Positions 7,522 through 16,185 of a DNA stretch of 50,392 nt are shown one piece after another; position 1 is the first letter of the stretch; each line of letters begins with the position of its first letter. The notes beneath the pieces were generated by a model. It saw nothing but the letters and a program-made list of their open reading frames with translations, had not been told where the DNA came from and ran no database searches. A program made the translations under genes and the position numbers. Source of the stretch: Ardenticatenaceae bacterium (GTDB lineage: Bacteria; Chloroflexota; Anaerolineae; Ardenticatenales; Ardenticatenaceae); assembly GCA_026989095.1 (NCBI GenBank), contig JALSKA010000202.1, positions 1-50,392 of the forward strand, written 5' to 3'.

Positions 7522-8679
7522 TCAGTATCCGTCGGCCTCGCCCTTGAGCAGGGCGCGCGCAATGACCAGGCGCTGAATTTGGTTCGTTCCCTCGTAAATC
7601 TGCATCAATTTGGCGTCGCGCATGTACTTTTCGACAGGATATTCGCGGCTGTAGCCGTAGCCCCCGAAGATCTGCACGGCGTCCGTGGTGACCCGCATGG
7701 CCACGTCGGTGGCGTAACACTTGGCAATGCTGCTGGCGTAGCGGCTGTACCGGCCCTGGTCCACGAGCCAGGCCGCGCGCCAAGTCTGGTACCTGGCCGT
7801 CTCCACGCCGATGGCCATGTCGGCGAGCATGAACTGGACAGCCTGGAAGTTGGCAATGGGCTGGCCGAACTGCACGCGCTGTTGGCTGTACTCCAGGGCT
7901 GCCTGGAGGGCCGCCCGGGCAATGCCCACGGCCATGGCCGCAATGCCCGGCCGGCTCTTGTCCAACGTGCGCATGGCGATCATCCACCCCTCTCCCTCTT
8001 CGCCCAAGCGGTTGAAGGCCGGCACCCGCACTTCCTCGAAGATGACGGACCGCGTGGTGCTGGCCCGGTGTCCCATCTTGTCCTCCTTCTTGCCGAAGGA
8101 GAGGCCCGGCGTGTCGGCCGGGACCACGAAGGCGGAGATGCCCTTGTGGCGCAAGCTGGGGTCCTTGGTGGCGAAGACGACGTAAAGGGAAGACTCGCCG
8201 GCGTTGGTGATCCACTGCTTCGCCCCGTTGATGACGTACTCGTCTCCCTCGCGGCGGTAGGTGGTGCGCATTCCGGCCACGTCACTGCCGGCCTGGGGCT
8301 CGGTCAGGCAAAACGAGGCCAAGTTCGGGCCGTTGCAGAGGGGGGAGAGAAAAGCTTCCTTCTGCTCATGGGTGCCGGCCAGGACGATGGGCGTGAGGGC
8401 AAGGGCGTTCGCCATAATCGTCGTGGTGACCCCGGCACAGGCGGCGGCGAACTCCTCGGCCACCAGACACTCCTCGAAGACGCCCAGACCACCGCCCCCG
8501 TAGGCCTCCGGCACGGTCAGGTTCATGAGCCCCACTTCCCACGCCTTTTCCACGATCTCGGCAGGATGGCGCCCCTCCCGGTCCAACTCGGCTGCCCGGG
8601 GGGCAATCTCCTTCTGGGCGAAGTCACGGGCCAGCTCTCGCAGGAGTCGCTGTTCTTCGGTGAGGGTAAACTCAGCCAT
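7522..8679 (-). CDS. Acyl-CoA dehydrogenase
   Basis: This FAD-dependent acyl-CoA dehydrogenase (385 aa, typical length) makes the alpha,beta double bond in acyl-CoA and passes electrons to the EtfAB pair encoded next. The order is an N-terminal helical domain, a middle beta domain with the signature FCLTEPQAGSD and the WITNAG flavin loop, then a C-terminal helical domain ending in YEGTNQIQR. That last motif contains the catalytic base E363, placed as in short-chain, branched-chain and butyryl-CoA dehydrogenases. The chain-length class cannot be fixed from sequence reading. The Shine-Dalgarno AAAGGAG is well placed. It is the first gene of the operon, about 125 nt downstream of a near-consensus promoter with an operator-like palindrome. 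Confidence 0.93.
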   Translation of the reverse strand: MAEFTLTEEQRLLRELARDFAQKEIAPRAAELDREGRHPAEIVEKAWEVGLMNLTVPEAYGGGGLGVFEECLVAEEFAAACAGVTTTIMANALALTPIVLAGTHEQKEAFLSPLCNGPNLASFCLTEPQAGSDVAGMRTTYRREGDEYVINGAKQWITNAGESSLYVVFATKDPSLRHKGISAFVVPADTPGLSFGKKEDKMGHRASTTRSVIFEEVRVPAFNRLGEEGEGWMIAMRTLDKSRPGIAAMAVGIARAALQAALEYSQQRVQFGQPIANFQAVQFMLADMAIGVETARYQTWRAAWLVDQGRYSRYASSIAKCYATDVAMRVTTDAVQIFGGYGYSREYPVEKYMRDAKLMQIYEGTNQIQRLVIARALLKGEADGY

Positions 8680-8811
8680 GTTCGTGCTCCTTTGCCGCTA
8701 TGCCACTGCGAACGGCGTTCTCGTCCGAGGTAAGAGGCATGAGGTCAATGCCGGACAGCTCCTCCCCCGCCGCGCCGCCTCCGAACAGGCGCCGAGCACA
8801 GAGTTAGCGCG

Positions 8812-8840
8812 ATTCTAACAGTTTTCGGTTTCCATGTCAA
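8812..8840 (-). promoter_or_regulatory. Near-consensus sigma-70 promoter of the acd-etfB-etfA operon
   Basis: Read on the minus strand: TTGACA (8840-8835), exactly 17 nt, TAGAAT (8817-8812). Eleven of twelve consensus bases are present. Predicted transcription start is near 8805, leaving a leader of about 125 nt. Confidence 0.75.
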
Positions 8841-8844
8841 GCCT

Positions 8845-8862
8845 ACCAAACGGTTGTTTGGT
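8845..8862. promoter_or_regulatory. Operator-like palindrome abutting the -35 box
   Basis: A 7-bp inverted repeat (ACCAAAC / GTTTGGT) separated by GGTT lies 4 nt upstream of the -35 hexamer of the acyl-CoA dehydrogenase promoter. Size and symmetry fit a TetR-family site, and such regulators commonly control acyl-CoA oxidation operons. No regulator gene is next to it, so the binding protein is unknown. Confidence 0.5.
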
Positions 8863-8917
8863 GGGCTCCTGTCAGCAATGTGGCGGGGGCCTTCGTAGCT
8901 CCCCCGTCCAAGCATGT

Positions 8918-8946
8918 TTGTCATCCGTTGCACTTTGCGCTACCAT
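8918..8946 (+). promoter_or_regulatory. Possible promoter for the zinc-ribbon gene
   Basis: TTGTCA (8918-8923), a 17-nt spacer and TACCAT (8941-8946) lie about 70 nt before the ATG at 9015. Confidence 0.45.
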
Positions 8947-9014
8947 ACCACACGTTGAGCCCTGCATGTCAGGCGTGACCCAAGTAGGGCCCGCACGCCA
9001 GAGAGGAGGTGCCC

Positions 9015-9260
9015 ATGTCGCCCAGGCTGAGCCGTTTGCGCCGGAAGCGCATAGACGTGTCCAAACTCAAGAAGAAACACGTGCGTCTCGTCTGCCCCCA
9101 CTGTGGCAAGACGGTCAAAATCGGCAAGGTGAGCCGGTTCCAGCGGGCCATGCCCTGCCCGTCGTGCCGGGTGCCCATCGGGGCGGACTACATTCAGGCA
9201 GCCATGGAAGCCGACGAAAAGGCCACAACGGAGCCGGAGGAACCACAGGCCGAGGAGTAG
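9015..9260 (+). CDS. Small zinc-ribbon protein
   Basis: This 81-residue protein has a strongly basic N-terminus (SRLRRKRIDVSKLKKK), two Cys-Pro-x-Cys knuckles (CPHC and CPSC) about 20 residues apart, and an acidic tail. The four cysteines should bind one zinc ion as a ribbon. The basic arm suggests contact with nucleic acid or the ribosome, but this is inference. The ATG at 9015 is preceded by GAGGAGGT at ideal spacing; a GTG at 9009 overlaps that site and is rejected. The gene is monocistronic by context, with its own promoter and a hairpin after the stop. Confidence 0.75.
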   Translation: MSPRLSRLRRKRIDVSKLKKKHVRLVCPHCGKTVKIGKVSRFQRAMPCPSCRVPIGADYIQAAMEADEKATTEPEEPQAEE

Positions 9261-9267
9261 ACGGTCG

Positions 9268-9310
9268 GGGCAGAGCCTGCAGGGGGGTTGAGGGTTGTGC
9301 TGCTCTGCCC
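9268..9310 (+). terminator. Long-loop hairpin after the zinc-ribbon gene
   Basis: GGGCAGAGC (9268-9276) pairs perfectly with GCTCTGCCC (9302-9310). The 25-nt loop is G-rich and there is no U-tract. It could terminate the zinc-ribbon transcript or act in the leader of the next gene. Confidence 0.35.
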
Positions 9311-9372
9311 GAAGAGGCCGTTCCTCCTCGCCGCACTCCTGTGAATTTCTGACCACTGCACTGCTGAGCCAG

Positions 9373-12300
9373 ATGGGAGAGACGAGCATTCCGTTGCCCC
9401 AGGTTGGGACGGAGTCGGCGGACGTGGGCGCATCCCACCACCGACGGTGGGCCGATTGGGTCGACCGCGCCTTGACCAGCCAGGCCATGATCCCTTTCTG
9501 GCTGGGGTTTATCCTGTTGGTCGGCGGCGCGCTCCGCTTCACCGGCCTCAACTGGGACCAAGGCCAACACCTCCACCCCGACGAGCGCTTCCTGACGATG
9601 GTGGAGACGGCCCTGCGCTGGCCCTCGAGCCTCGGCGAGTACTTGGACGAGGCGCGCTCGCCCCTCAACCCCCGCAACGTGGGCTACACCTTCTTCGTCT
9701 ACGGCACGCTGCCCACCACCATCGTGCGCGGCGTGGCCGAGGCGCTCGACCGCACGGGGTACGACCAAGTCCACCTGGTGGGCCGGGCCGTGAGCGCCAC
9801 CTTCGATCTGGCTTCGGTTTTCGTCCTCTTCCTGTTGGGACGGACCCTCTACCGCGACACCCGCGTGGCCCTGGTGGCCGCCTTTCTCCTGGCCACCACG
9901 GTCTTGGCCATCCAACACGCCCACTTCTTCGTGGTGGACACCTTCGCCAACTTCTTCATCGTCACCGCCCTCTACTGGCTGGCCCGTGCCCAGCGCTCGG
10001 GCCGGGCGTGGGACTTCGCCATGACCGGCCTCTTCTTCGGGCTGGCCATGGCCAGCAAGATCTCCGTCTTCACCTTCGCGCTGGTGGTGACGCTCGTGGG
10101 GGCCTACCGCATCTGGCAGGAGTGGGAGACCCACCGCTCGGCCGAGCGGCTGTTGCTCGTGGGCGAGCAGACCTTCGTGCGCCTGGTGCTCGCGGCTCTC
10201 GTGGCGTTTCTGGCCTTCCGCCTGGCCCAGCCGGACGCCTTCCAGGGCCTGGTGGAGCCCAGCCAGCGCTGGCTCCAAAACATCAGCGCGGCCCGCGACC
10301 TGGTGAGCGGTAACGTGGACTACCCCCCCGGCCACCAGTGGACCGCCCGCACGCCCCTCTGGTTCCCCTGGCAAAACATGGTTCTTTGGGGCATGGGCCT
10401 TCCCCTGGGGTTGACGGCTTGGGTCGGGTGGGCTGTGGCCGCCTGGCGCCTGCGGAGGCAGCGGGAGTGGGCCCACCTCATCCCCGTCAGTTGGGTGGCC
10501 ATTCTCTTCCTGCACCAGGGCACCCAGTGGGTCAAATCCCTGCGGTACTTCCTGCCCATCTACCCCACGCTGGCCCTTCTGGCCGCCTGGCTCCTCGTCT
10601 GGCTCTGGGACCGGGCCCGCCGTCAGCCCCACTCGTCTCCCCTCGGCCTGCTGGCGTGGACCCCGGCCAAGGCGGGAGCGCTGGCCGGCGCTGTCCTCGC
10701 CGGGACAACCCTCTGGGCCCTCGCCTTCACCAGCATCTACACGCGCCCCCACAGCCGCGTGCAGGCCAGCCGGTGGATCTACGAAAACGTCCCGCCCGGC
10801 AGCACCATCGCCAACGAGCACTGGGACGACCCGCTGCCCCTGCGCATCGACGGCAAGGACCCCTTCGGCGGCCTCTACCGGGGCATCGAGATGCAGTGGT
10901 ACAGCGAGGACACGCCCGAGAAGCTCCAGCAAGCCCTCGACTGGCTGGATCAGGCCGACTACATTATCCTGAGCAGCAACCGCCTTTACGACTCCATTCC
11001 CCGCCTGCCCATGCGCTACCCCATGACCGTGAAGTATTACGAGGCGCTCTTCAGCGGGGAACTGGGATTCGAGAAAGTCGCCGAGTTCACCTCCTACCCC
11101 CAGCTCTTCGGCATCGAGATTCCAGACCAGAGCGCCGAGGAGGCCTTCAGCGTCTACGATCACCCGCGCGTGCAGATCTTCAAGAAGACGCCGGCCTACA
11201 GCCGCGAGCGGGCCGCCCGCATCCTGGGCGACGTGGACTGGGACGAGATCGTGCGCCTCTGGCCCAAGCAGGCCACCAAGGCGCCCACGGCGCTCATGCT
11301 CCCCGATGAGCTGTGGGACCTCTACCGGCAGCAGGGCACGTGGTCGGCCATGTTCGACCGGGACGGGCTCGTCAACCGCGTGCCGGTGCTGGCCTGGGCG
11401 TTGGCCCTGCTGGTGATCGGCCTGCTGGCCTGGCCCTACCTCTTCGCGGCCCTCCCCGCCCTGCCCGATCGGGGGTACGCGCTGACCAAGCCCGTGGGCC
11501 TCTTGCTGGTGAGCTGGATCGTCTGGTGGGCGGCCAGCCTGCGGACATTGACCTTCACGCGCGGGACCATCCTGCTGGCCATGTTCGTTCTGGCAGCAGG
11601 CAGCGGCCTGCTCTTTTGGCGTCAGCGGTCTGCGTGGCGGTCCTTCTGGCAAGCTCAACGGGGGCTCATCTGGCTGGAGGAAGGGCTCTTCTGGGCCTTC
11701 TTCGCCCTGGTCCTGGGCGTTCGCTGGGCCAACCCGGACCTCTGGCACCCAATCTTGGGGGGCGAGAAGCCCATGGACTTCGCCTACCTCAACGCGGTGA
11801 TCAAGTCAGCTTACTTCCCCCCGTATGATCCTTGGTTCGCCGGCGGCTACATCAACTATTACTACTTTGGCTTCGTGCTGGCGGCCACGCTCATCAAACT
11901 CACAGGCGTAGTGCCCTACGTGGCCTACAACCTGGCCGTGCCCACCTTCTTCGCCATGACGGCCCTTGGCGCCTTCGGGGCCACTTTGGCCCTCCAGGCC
12001 GTGGCACAGCGTCACCGCCGCCGGGTGATCGGGGCCCGTCAGGTGGGCGTGGCCTTCTTGGGCGCCCTCTTCGTGGCCGTCATCGGCAACTTGGGAGAAC
12101 TTCGGCTCCTGCTGAACGGATTCGCCCAAATGAGCTCCTGGGAGGTGGAAAGCCCCGTTCCCGGCCTGGCCACCCTGGTGCGGGCCATTCACGGCTTCTT
12201 CACCGGCTTCCTGGCCGGCACGCCCCTCAACTTCCGCATCGAGTGGTGGTACTGGAACGCCACCCGCGTCATCAGCCACCCGCCATCCGAGGCCGGGCCG

Positions 12301-13827
12301 ATCACGGAGTTCCCCTGGTTCACCTTCCTCTACGCCGACCTCCACGCCCACATGATGGCCTTGCCCTTCACGCTGGCCGTCATCGTGTTGGCCGTCGCGA
12401 TCCTGCGGCCCGACGGTGCCGGCCGCCCCGCCGCCGTGGGCCGCGGGCTCCTGCTGGCCCTGGTGTTGGGCATGTTGTGGCCCACCAACACGTGGGACTT
12501 TCCCACATACGCCCTGATCGTCCTGGCCGCCTTGGTCCTGCGCGAGTGGCACTGGCGGGGAGCGCTCACCCCCGAGGTGCTTTGGGAGAGCGGCTGGCGC
12601 TGGGGCCTGTTGGTGGCCCTCGCTTACGCCCTCTACCGCCCCTTCCACGCCTGGTACGGCTCGGCCTACGGCAGTGTGGAGCGGTGGCGCGGCTCCCAGA
12701 CCCCCTTGGGCGACTACCTGGTCATCCACGGCTTCTTCCTTCTCGTGTTAACCGCCGCCCTGTTGGCGGACCTCCGCTTCGGGCGGGGGCACAACGGGGT
12801 GGTGCGCCTCGTGCGGCTCGGCCTGCGCTTCTGGCGTCGGCCGGGGAGGCTCGTGCGGCTCCACAGGGCCCTCGTCCGGCCGGGCCTTCTGTACGGCGTG
12901 GGGCTCTACGCCCTGGGCGTGGCCGGCATCGTGGGGGGCGTGCTCCTCCTCGTGGGGCGGGGCGTGCCGGCGCTGGGCCTCTGGCTCCTCACGCTCGTGG
13001 TGGCCCTGGTCTGGCGGCGCCGGCCAGACCCCCTTTGGCAAATGACGCTGGTCATGGTGGGCGTGGGCGTTGCCCTCACCGTGGTAGTGGAGTTCCTCGT
13101 GCTCAAGGGCGACATTGGCCGCATGAACACAGTCTTCAAGTTCTACCTCCAGGTGTGGGTCCTCTTCGCCCTGGCCTCGGCTGTGGGGGTCTCGCGCGTG
13201 TGGCGCACCCTGCCCCGATGGCCCGCCGGCCGGCGCGCCCTCTGGACGTGGAGCTTCACCCTGCTCTTCGGCGCCACCCTCCTCTACCCAGTGCTGGCCA
13301 CCCGGGCCAAGATCTACGACCGCTTCGACACCTCCGTGGGGCCCACGCTGAACGGCATGGCCTTCATGGAGAAGGCTGTCCACTACGACCGGGAGCGCGC
13401 CATGCCCCTCGTGTGGGACAAACAGGCCATCGAGTGGCTCCAGGAGAACGTGGAAGGGTCACCTGTGATTGCCGAGATCAACACCTACCCCACCCTCTAC
13501 GGCTGGGGCAACCGCTACGCCATGTTCACGGGCCTGCCGGCCATCGTGGGGTGGGATTGGCACCAGCGCCAACAGCGGGCGCTCCTGCCGGGCGAGGTGG
13601 TCACCAGGCGCATCGAGGACGTGCAACGCCTCTACAACACCCCCAACCCCGACGAAGCCTACCAAATCCTGCGCCACTACGAGGCCGAGTACATCGTCGT
13701 GGGCGAGTTGGAGCGAGCCTACGCGACGCCGGAGGGCATTGCCAAGTTCGCCCAGATGGACGGCCTCCTCTGGGACCTGGTCTACGAGAACGAAGGCACC
13801 CAGATCTACCGGGTGCGCTCGCGCTGA
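9373..13827 (+). CDS. Giant membrane protein: GT39-like glycosyltransferase fused to DUF2298 (Chlor_Arch_YYY)
   Basis: At 1484 aa this is one of the largest proteins in the window. Residues ~35-560 form a GT-C type module whose first loop has HPDERF (D70/E71), as in PMT-like enzymes that transfer sugars from polyprenyl phosphates outside the membrane. Residues ~660-1484 are a DUF2298 module: EKPMDFAYLN, the INYYYFG motif that names the family, TEFPWFTFLYADLHAHMMALP, and RMNTVFKFYLQVWVLFA. A ~200-residue hydrophilic segment in the centre is probably extracytoplasmic. Start codon choice is uncertain; ATG 9373 precedes the first conserved region and lacks a strong Shine-Dalgarno. The next gene encodes a stand-alone DUF2298 relative 12 nt away. 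DUF2298 has no established biochemical role that I know of; a sugar transfer or lipid-carrier function is inferred from the fusion. Confidence 0.85.
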   Translation: MGETSIPLPQVGTESADVGASHHRRWADWVDRALTSQAMIPFWLGFILLVGGALRFTGLNWDQGQHLHPDERFLTMVETALRWPSSLGEYLDEARSPLNPRNVGYTFFVYGTLPTTIVRGVAEALDRTGYDQVHLVGRAVSATFDLASVFVLFLLGRTLYRDTRVALVAAFLLATTVLAIQHAHFFVVDTFANFFIVTALYWLARAQRSGRAWDFAMTGLFFGLAMASKISVFTFALVVTLVGAYRIWQEWETHRSAERLLLVGEQTFVRLVLAALVAFLAFRLAQPDAFQGLVEPSQRWLQNISAARDLVSGNVDYPPGHQWTARTPLWFPWQNMVLWGMGLPLGLTAWVGWAVAAWRLRRQREWAHLIPVSWVAILFLHQGTQWVKSLRYFLPIYPTLALLAAWLLVWLWDRARRQPHSSPLGLLAWTPAKAGALAGAVLAGTTLWALAFTSIYTRPHSRVQASRWIYENVPPGSTIANEHWDDPLPLRIDGKDPFGGLYRGIEMQWYSEDTPEKLQQALDWLDQADYIILSSNRLYDSIPRLPMRYPMTVKYYEALFSGELGFEKVAEFTSYPQLFGIEIPDQSAEEAFSVYDHPRVQIFKKTPAYSRERAARILGDVDWDEIVRLWPKQATKAPTALMLPDELWDLYRQQGTWSAMFDRDGLVNRVPVLAWALALLVIGLLAWPYLFAALPALPDRGYALTKPVGLLLVSWIVWWAASLRTLTFTRGTILLAMFVLAAGSGLLFWRQRSAWRSFWQAQRGLIWLEEGLFWAFFALVLGVRWANPDLWHPILGGEKPMDFAYLNAVIKSAYFPPYDPWFAGGYINYYYFGFVLAATLIKLTGVVPYVAYNLAVPTFFAMTALGAFGATLALQAVAQRHRRRVIGARQVGVAFLGALFVAVIGNLGELRLLLNGFAQMSSWEVESPVPGLATLVRAIHGFFTGFLAGTPLNFRIEWWYWNATRVISHPPSEAGPITEFPWFTFLYADLHAHMMALPFTLAVIVLAVAILRPDGAGRPAAVGRGLLLALVLGMLWPTNTWDFPTYALIVLAALVLREWHWRGALTPEVLWESGWRWGLLVALAYALYRPFHAWYGSAYGSVERWRGSQTPLGDYLVIHGFFLLVLTAALLADLRFGRGHNGVVRLVRLGLRFWRRPGRLVRLHRALVRPGLLYGVGLYALGVAGIVGGVLLLVGRGVPALGLWLLTLVVALVWRRRPDPLWQMTLVMVGVGVALTVVVEFLVLKGDIGRMNTVFKFYLQVWVLFALASAVGVSRVWRTLPRWPAGRRALWTWSFTLLFGATLLYPVLATRAKIYDRFDTSVGPTLNGMAFMEKAVHYDRERAMPLVWDKQAIEWLQENVEGSPVIAEINTYPTLYGWGNRYAMFTGLPAIVGWDWHQRQQRALLPGEVVTRRIEDVQRLYNTPNPDEAYQILRHYEAEYIVVGELERAYATPEGIAKFAQMDGLLWDLVYENEGTQIYRVRSR

Positions 13828-13839
13828 TTTGGGAACGCC

Positions 13840-16185
13840 ATGCTCCACGCAGCCGTGTGGTACTTGGTCATGACAGCTCTGGGCTGGGCCGCGGCGCCGC
13901 TGGCCTTCACCTGGCTGCGGCGCCTGCCCGACCGGGGATGGGGCGTGGCCCGGCCCCTGGGGTGGATGCTCACCGGCTACATCGTTTGGATGTTGGCCTA
14001 CTTCGACATGGCCCGCGTGAGCGCCGGCAGTGGCTTTGGCGCCCTGCTCCTCGTGGCCCTGGGCAGCCTCATCGTGCTCGACCGCTGGGGAGACGGGTGG
14101 CGGGCGTGGTGGGCGTGGCTCCGCGCGCGCCGGCGGCTCATCCTGCTGGAGGAGGGCCTTTTCCTGGCCGCCTTTGTGCTCTGGACCTTGGTCCGGGCCC
14201 ACGACAGCGCCATCATGGGCACGGAGAAGCCCATGGAGTTCGCCTTCCTCAACAGCATCGTGCGCGGGGGAACGGTGCCCCCGGCGGACCCGTGGATGTC
14301 CGGGTACGCCATCAGCTACTACTACTTCGGCTACCTCCTCGTGGCCCTGGTGACGACAATGGGCCGCACCCCCACGCCGGTGGCCTTCAACCTGAGCGTT
14401 GCCCTCCTCTTCGCCCTCACCCTGACAGCCGCCTTCAGCCTGGCTTACAACGTGGCGCGCACCGTGGCCGGGGAGAAGGCCGCTCGCCTGGCCGGCGGCT
14501 TGGGTGCCCTGCTCACGGGCGTGGCCGGCAACCTGGAGGGCTTCTTCGAGGTGCTCAACGCCAACGGCATCGGCTCCGAGGCCTTCTACCGGTGGCTCGA
14601 CATCAAGAACTTGGTCAAGGCCGCGCCCACGGGCACCTGGTATCCCACTGAATTCTGGTGGTGGTGGCGGGCCTCCCGGGTTATCCGCGACCGCGCCCCC
14701 CTCACGGGCGCCGACCAGGAAGTCATCACCGAGTTCCCCTTCTTCAGCTTCCTCCTGGGCGACGTTCACCCCCACGTGTTGGCGCTGCCCTTCGTGCTCA
14801 TGGTGCTCTCGGTGGCCTTTGCCACGCTGCGGGCGGCCTGGCTCTCCCGGAAGGGGGAAGAACCTCTGTCGGCCGTAAGTCCGGCGTGGCCTACGTCCTC
14901 CTTCCTGCTGACGGCGTGGGCCGTGGGCGGGCTGGCCTTCCTGAACGCCTGGGACTTCCCGACCATGAGCCTGATCGTCATCGCCGCCTGGCTCGTCGGA
15001 CATGCGGCAGCCGGCCGTCTCAGCGGCCGCTCCCTGGTGGACGCTGTGCTTCGCACGGCCCCCTTGCCCGTCGTGGGCCTGGTGCTCTACCTGCCCTTCT
15101 TCATTGGCCTCCAGTCCCAGGCCAAGGGCGTTGGCCTGGTGATCGGCGTGGCCACGCGCCTCCACCAGTACCTCATTATCCACGGCCTCTTCTTCTGGGC
15201 GTGGGTGGCCCTACTGCTCAGCCTGCTCCCCGTGGCCAGGCGCTCTGGCGTTGACCGGTGGCGCCTCGCGTGGACGGCCCTCATGGCCGGCTGGGCGCTC
15301 CTGGGCCTGCTGCTGAGGAACGGCACGGCGATACTCCTCTCCGGGGTGATCTGGGCCGGCGGGTGGATGTTGGGCGCCTGCGTGAGCGCCCTGAGGGCTC
15401 AAGGGCGCCGGGCGGAGGCCTCCGACAGGGCGACGAACGTCGGCCTGCCGCGCGATCCCACCGGCGTGCTCTTCGCCCTGCTCGCGGGCGGTGTGGCCGT
15501 GGGGCTCACGCTCAGCACGGAGTTCATCTTCGTGCGCGATGTCTTCGGCACGCGCATGAACACGGTCTTCAAGTTCTATTACCAGGCGTGGGTCCTGCTG
15601 AGCGTGGCCTCGGCGTTCGGCGCCGTGTGGCTGTGGCGCCGCCTGCCCCCGGCTGGCCGCGCCGCGTGGGGCTTAGGATTCGGCGCCCTGCTGGCCGCCG
15701 CAATGCTCTACCCGGTCGCTGCCACCTGGAGCAAGGCCAACCGCTTTCAGGGCCCGGCCACACTCGACGGGCTCGCCTGGTTCCGCCAAGCACGGCCCGG
15801 CGACGCGGCCGCTGTGGCCTGGCTCAACGCCAACGTCGAGGGCCAGCCGAACATCCTCGAAGCGACCGGCCCCCAGTACAGCGAGTACGCCCGCGTCGCC
15901 ACGATGACCGGCCTGCCCACAGTGTTGGGGTGGGGCGGCCACGAGCTCCAGTGGCGGGGCACTTACGAGGAGCCGGGGCGGCGCGAACCCCTCATCGCCC
16001 GCATCTACCAGACCGAAGATGCCCAAGAGGCCCGCCGGCTCCTGGACGAGTTCGACGTGCGCTACGTCATCGTCGGCAGCCTGGAGCGCCAAGCCTACGG
16101 GCTCGGCGACGCCCAAGTGCAGAAGTTCCGCGCGTTCATGGCGCCCGTGGTGGAACGCCAGGACGCTGTGCTCTTCGCCAGGTGA
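13840..16185 (+). CDS. DUF2298 (Chlor_Arch_YYY) membrane protein
   Basis: This 781-aa, multi-spanning protein aligns along its length with the second half of the upstream fusion protein. It shares TEKPMEFAFLN, ISYYYFG, TEFPFFSFLLGDVHPHVLALP, RMNTVFKFYYQAWVLL and a TGLPTVLGW segment near the C-terminus. The two are therefore tandem paralogues. The C-terminal ~100 residues after the last membrane span are hydrophilic. The gene follows the fusion gene by 12 nt, and its TGA overlaps the ATG of the next gene (TGATG), which suggests translational coupling. The molecular function is unknown; context implies polyprenyl-linked glycan metabolism. Confidence 0.82.
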   Translation: MLHAAVWYLVMTALGWAAAPLAFTWLRRLPDRGWGVARPLGWMLTGYIVWMLAYFDMARVSAGSGFGALLLVALGSLIVLDRWGDGWRAWWAWLRARRRLILLEEGLFLAAFVLWTLVRAHDSAIMGTEKPMEFAFLNSIVRGGTVPPADPWMSGYAISYYYFGYLLVALVTTMGRTPTPVAFNLSVALLFALTLTAAFSLAYNVARTVAGEKAARLAGGLGALLTGVAGNLEGFFEVLNANGIGSEAFYRWLDIKNLVKAAPTGTWYPTEFWWWWRASRVIRDRAPLTGADQEVITEFPFFSFLLGDVHPHVLALPFVLMVLSVAFATLRAAWLSRKGEEPLSAVSPAWPTSSFLLTAWAVGGLAFLNAWDFPTMSLIVIAAWLVGHAAAGRLSGRSLVDAVLRTAPLPVVGLVLYLPFFIGLQSQAKGVGLVIGVATRLHQYLIIHGLFFWAWVALLLSLLPVARRSGVDRWRLAWTALMAGWALLGLLLRNGTAILLSGVIWAGGWMLGACVSALRAQGRRAEASDRATNVGLPRDPTGVLFALLAGGVAVGLTLSTEFIFVRDVFGTRMNTVFKFYYQAWVLLSVASAFGAVWLWRRLPPAGRAAWGLGFGALLAAAMLYPVAATWSKANRFQGPATLDGLAWFRQARPGDAAAVAWLNANVEGQPNILEATGPQYSEYARVATMTGLPTVLGWGGHELQWRGTYEEPGRREPLIARIYQTEDAQEARRLLDEFDVRYVIVGSLERQAYGLGDAQVQKFRAFMAPVVERQDAVLFAR

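Larger units (their letters stand above)
8680..9014. other. Divergent intergenic region between acyl-CoA dehydrogenase and zinc-ribbon gene
   Basis: No gene is visible here. It holds the minus-strand promoter and palindrome of the acyl-CoA dehydrogenase operon and a plus-strand promoter for the zinc-ribbon gene. The ~125-nt leader of the acyl-CoA dehydrogenase operon shows no riboswitch-like structure that I can support. Confidence 0.6.

Noticed and set aside
9115-11748. Minus-strand open frame of ~880 codons
   Set aside because: Antisense to the zinc-ribbon gene and the GT39-DUF2298 gene, with no domain or start signal.
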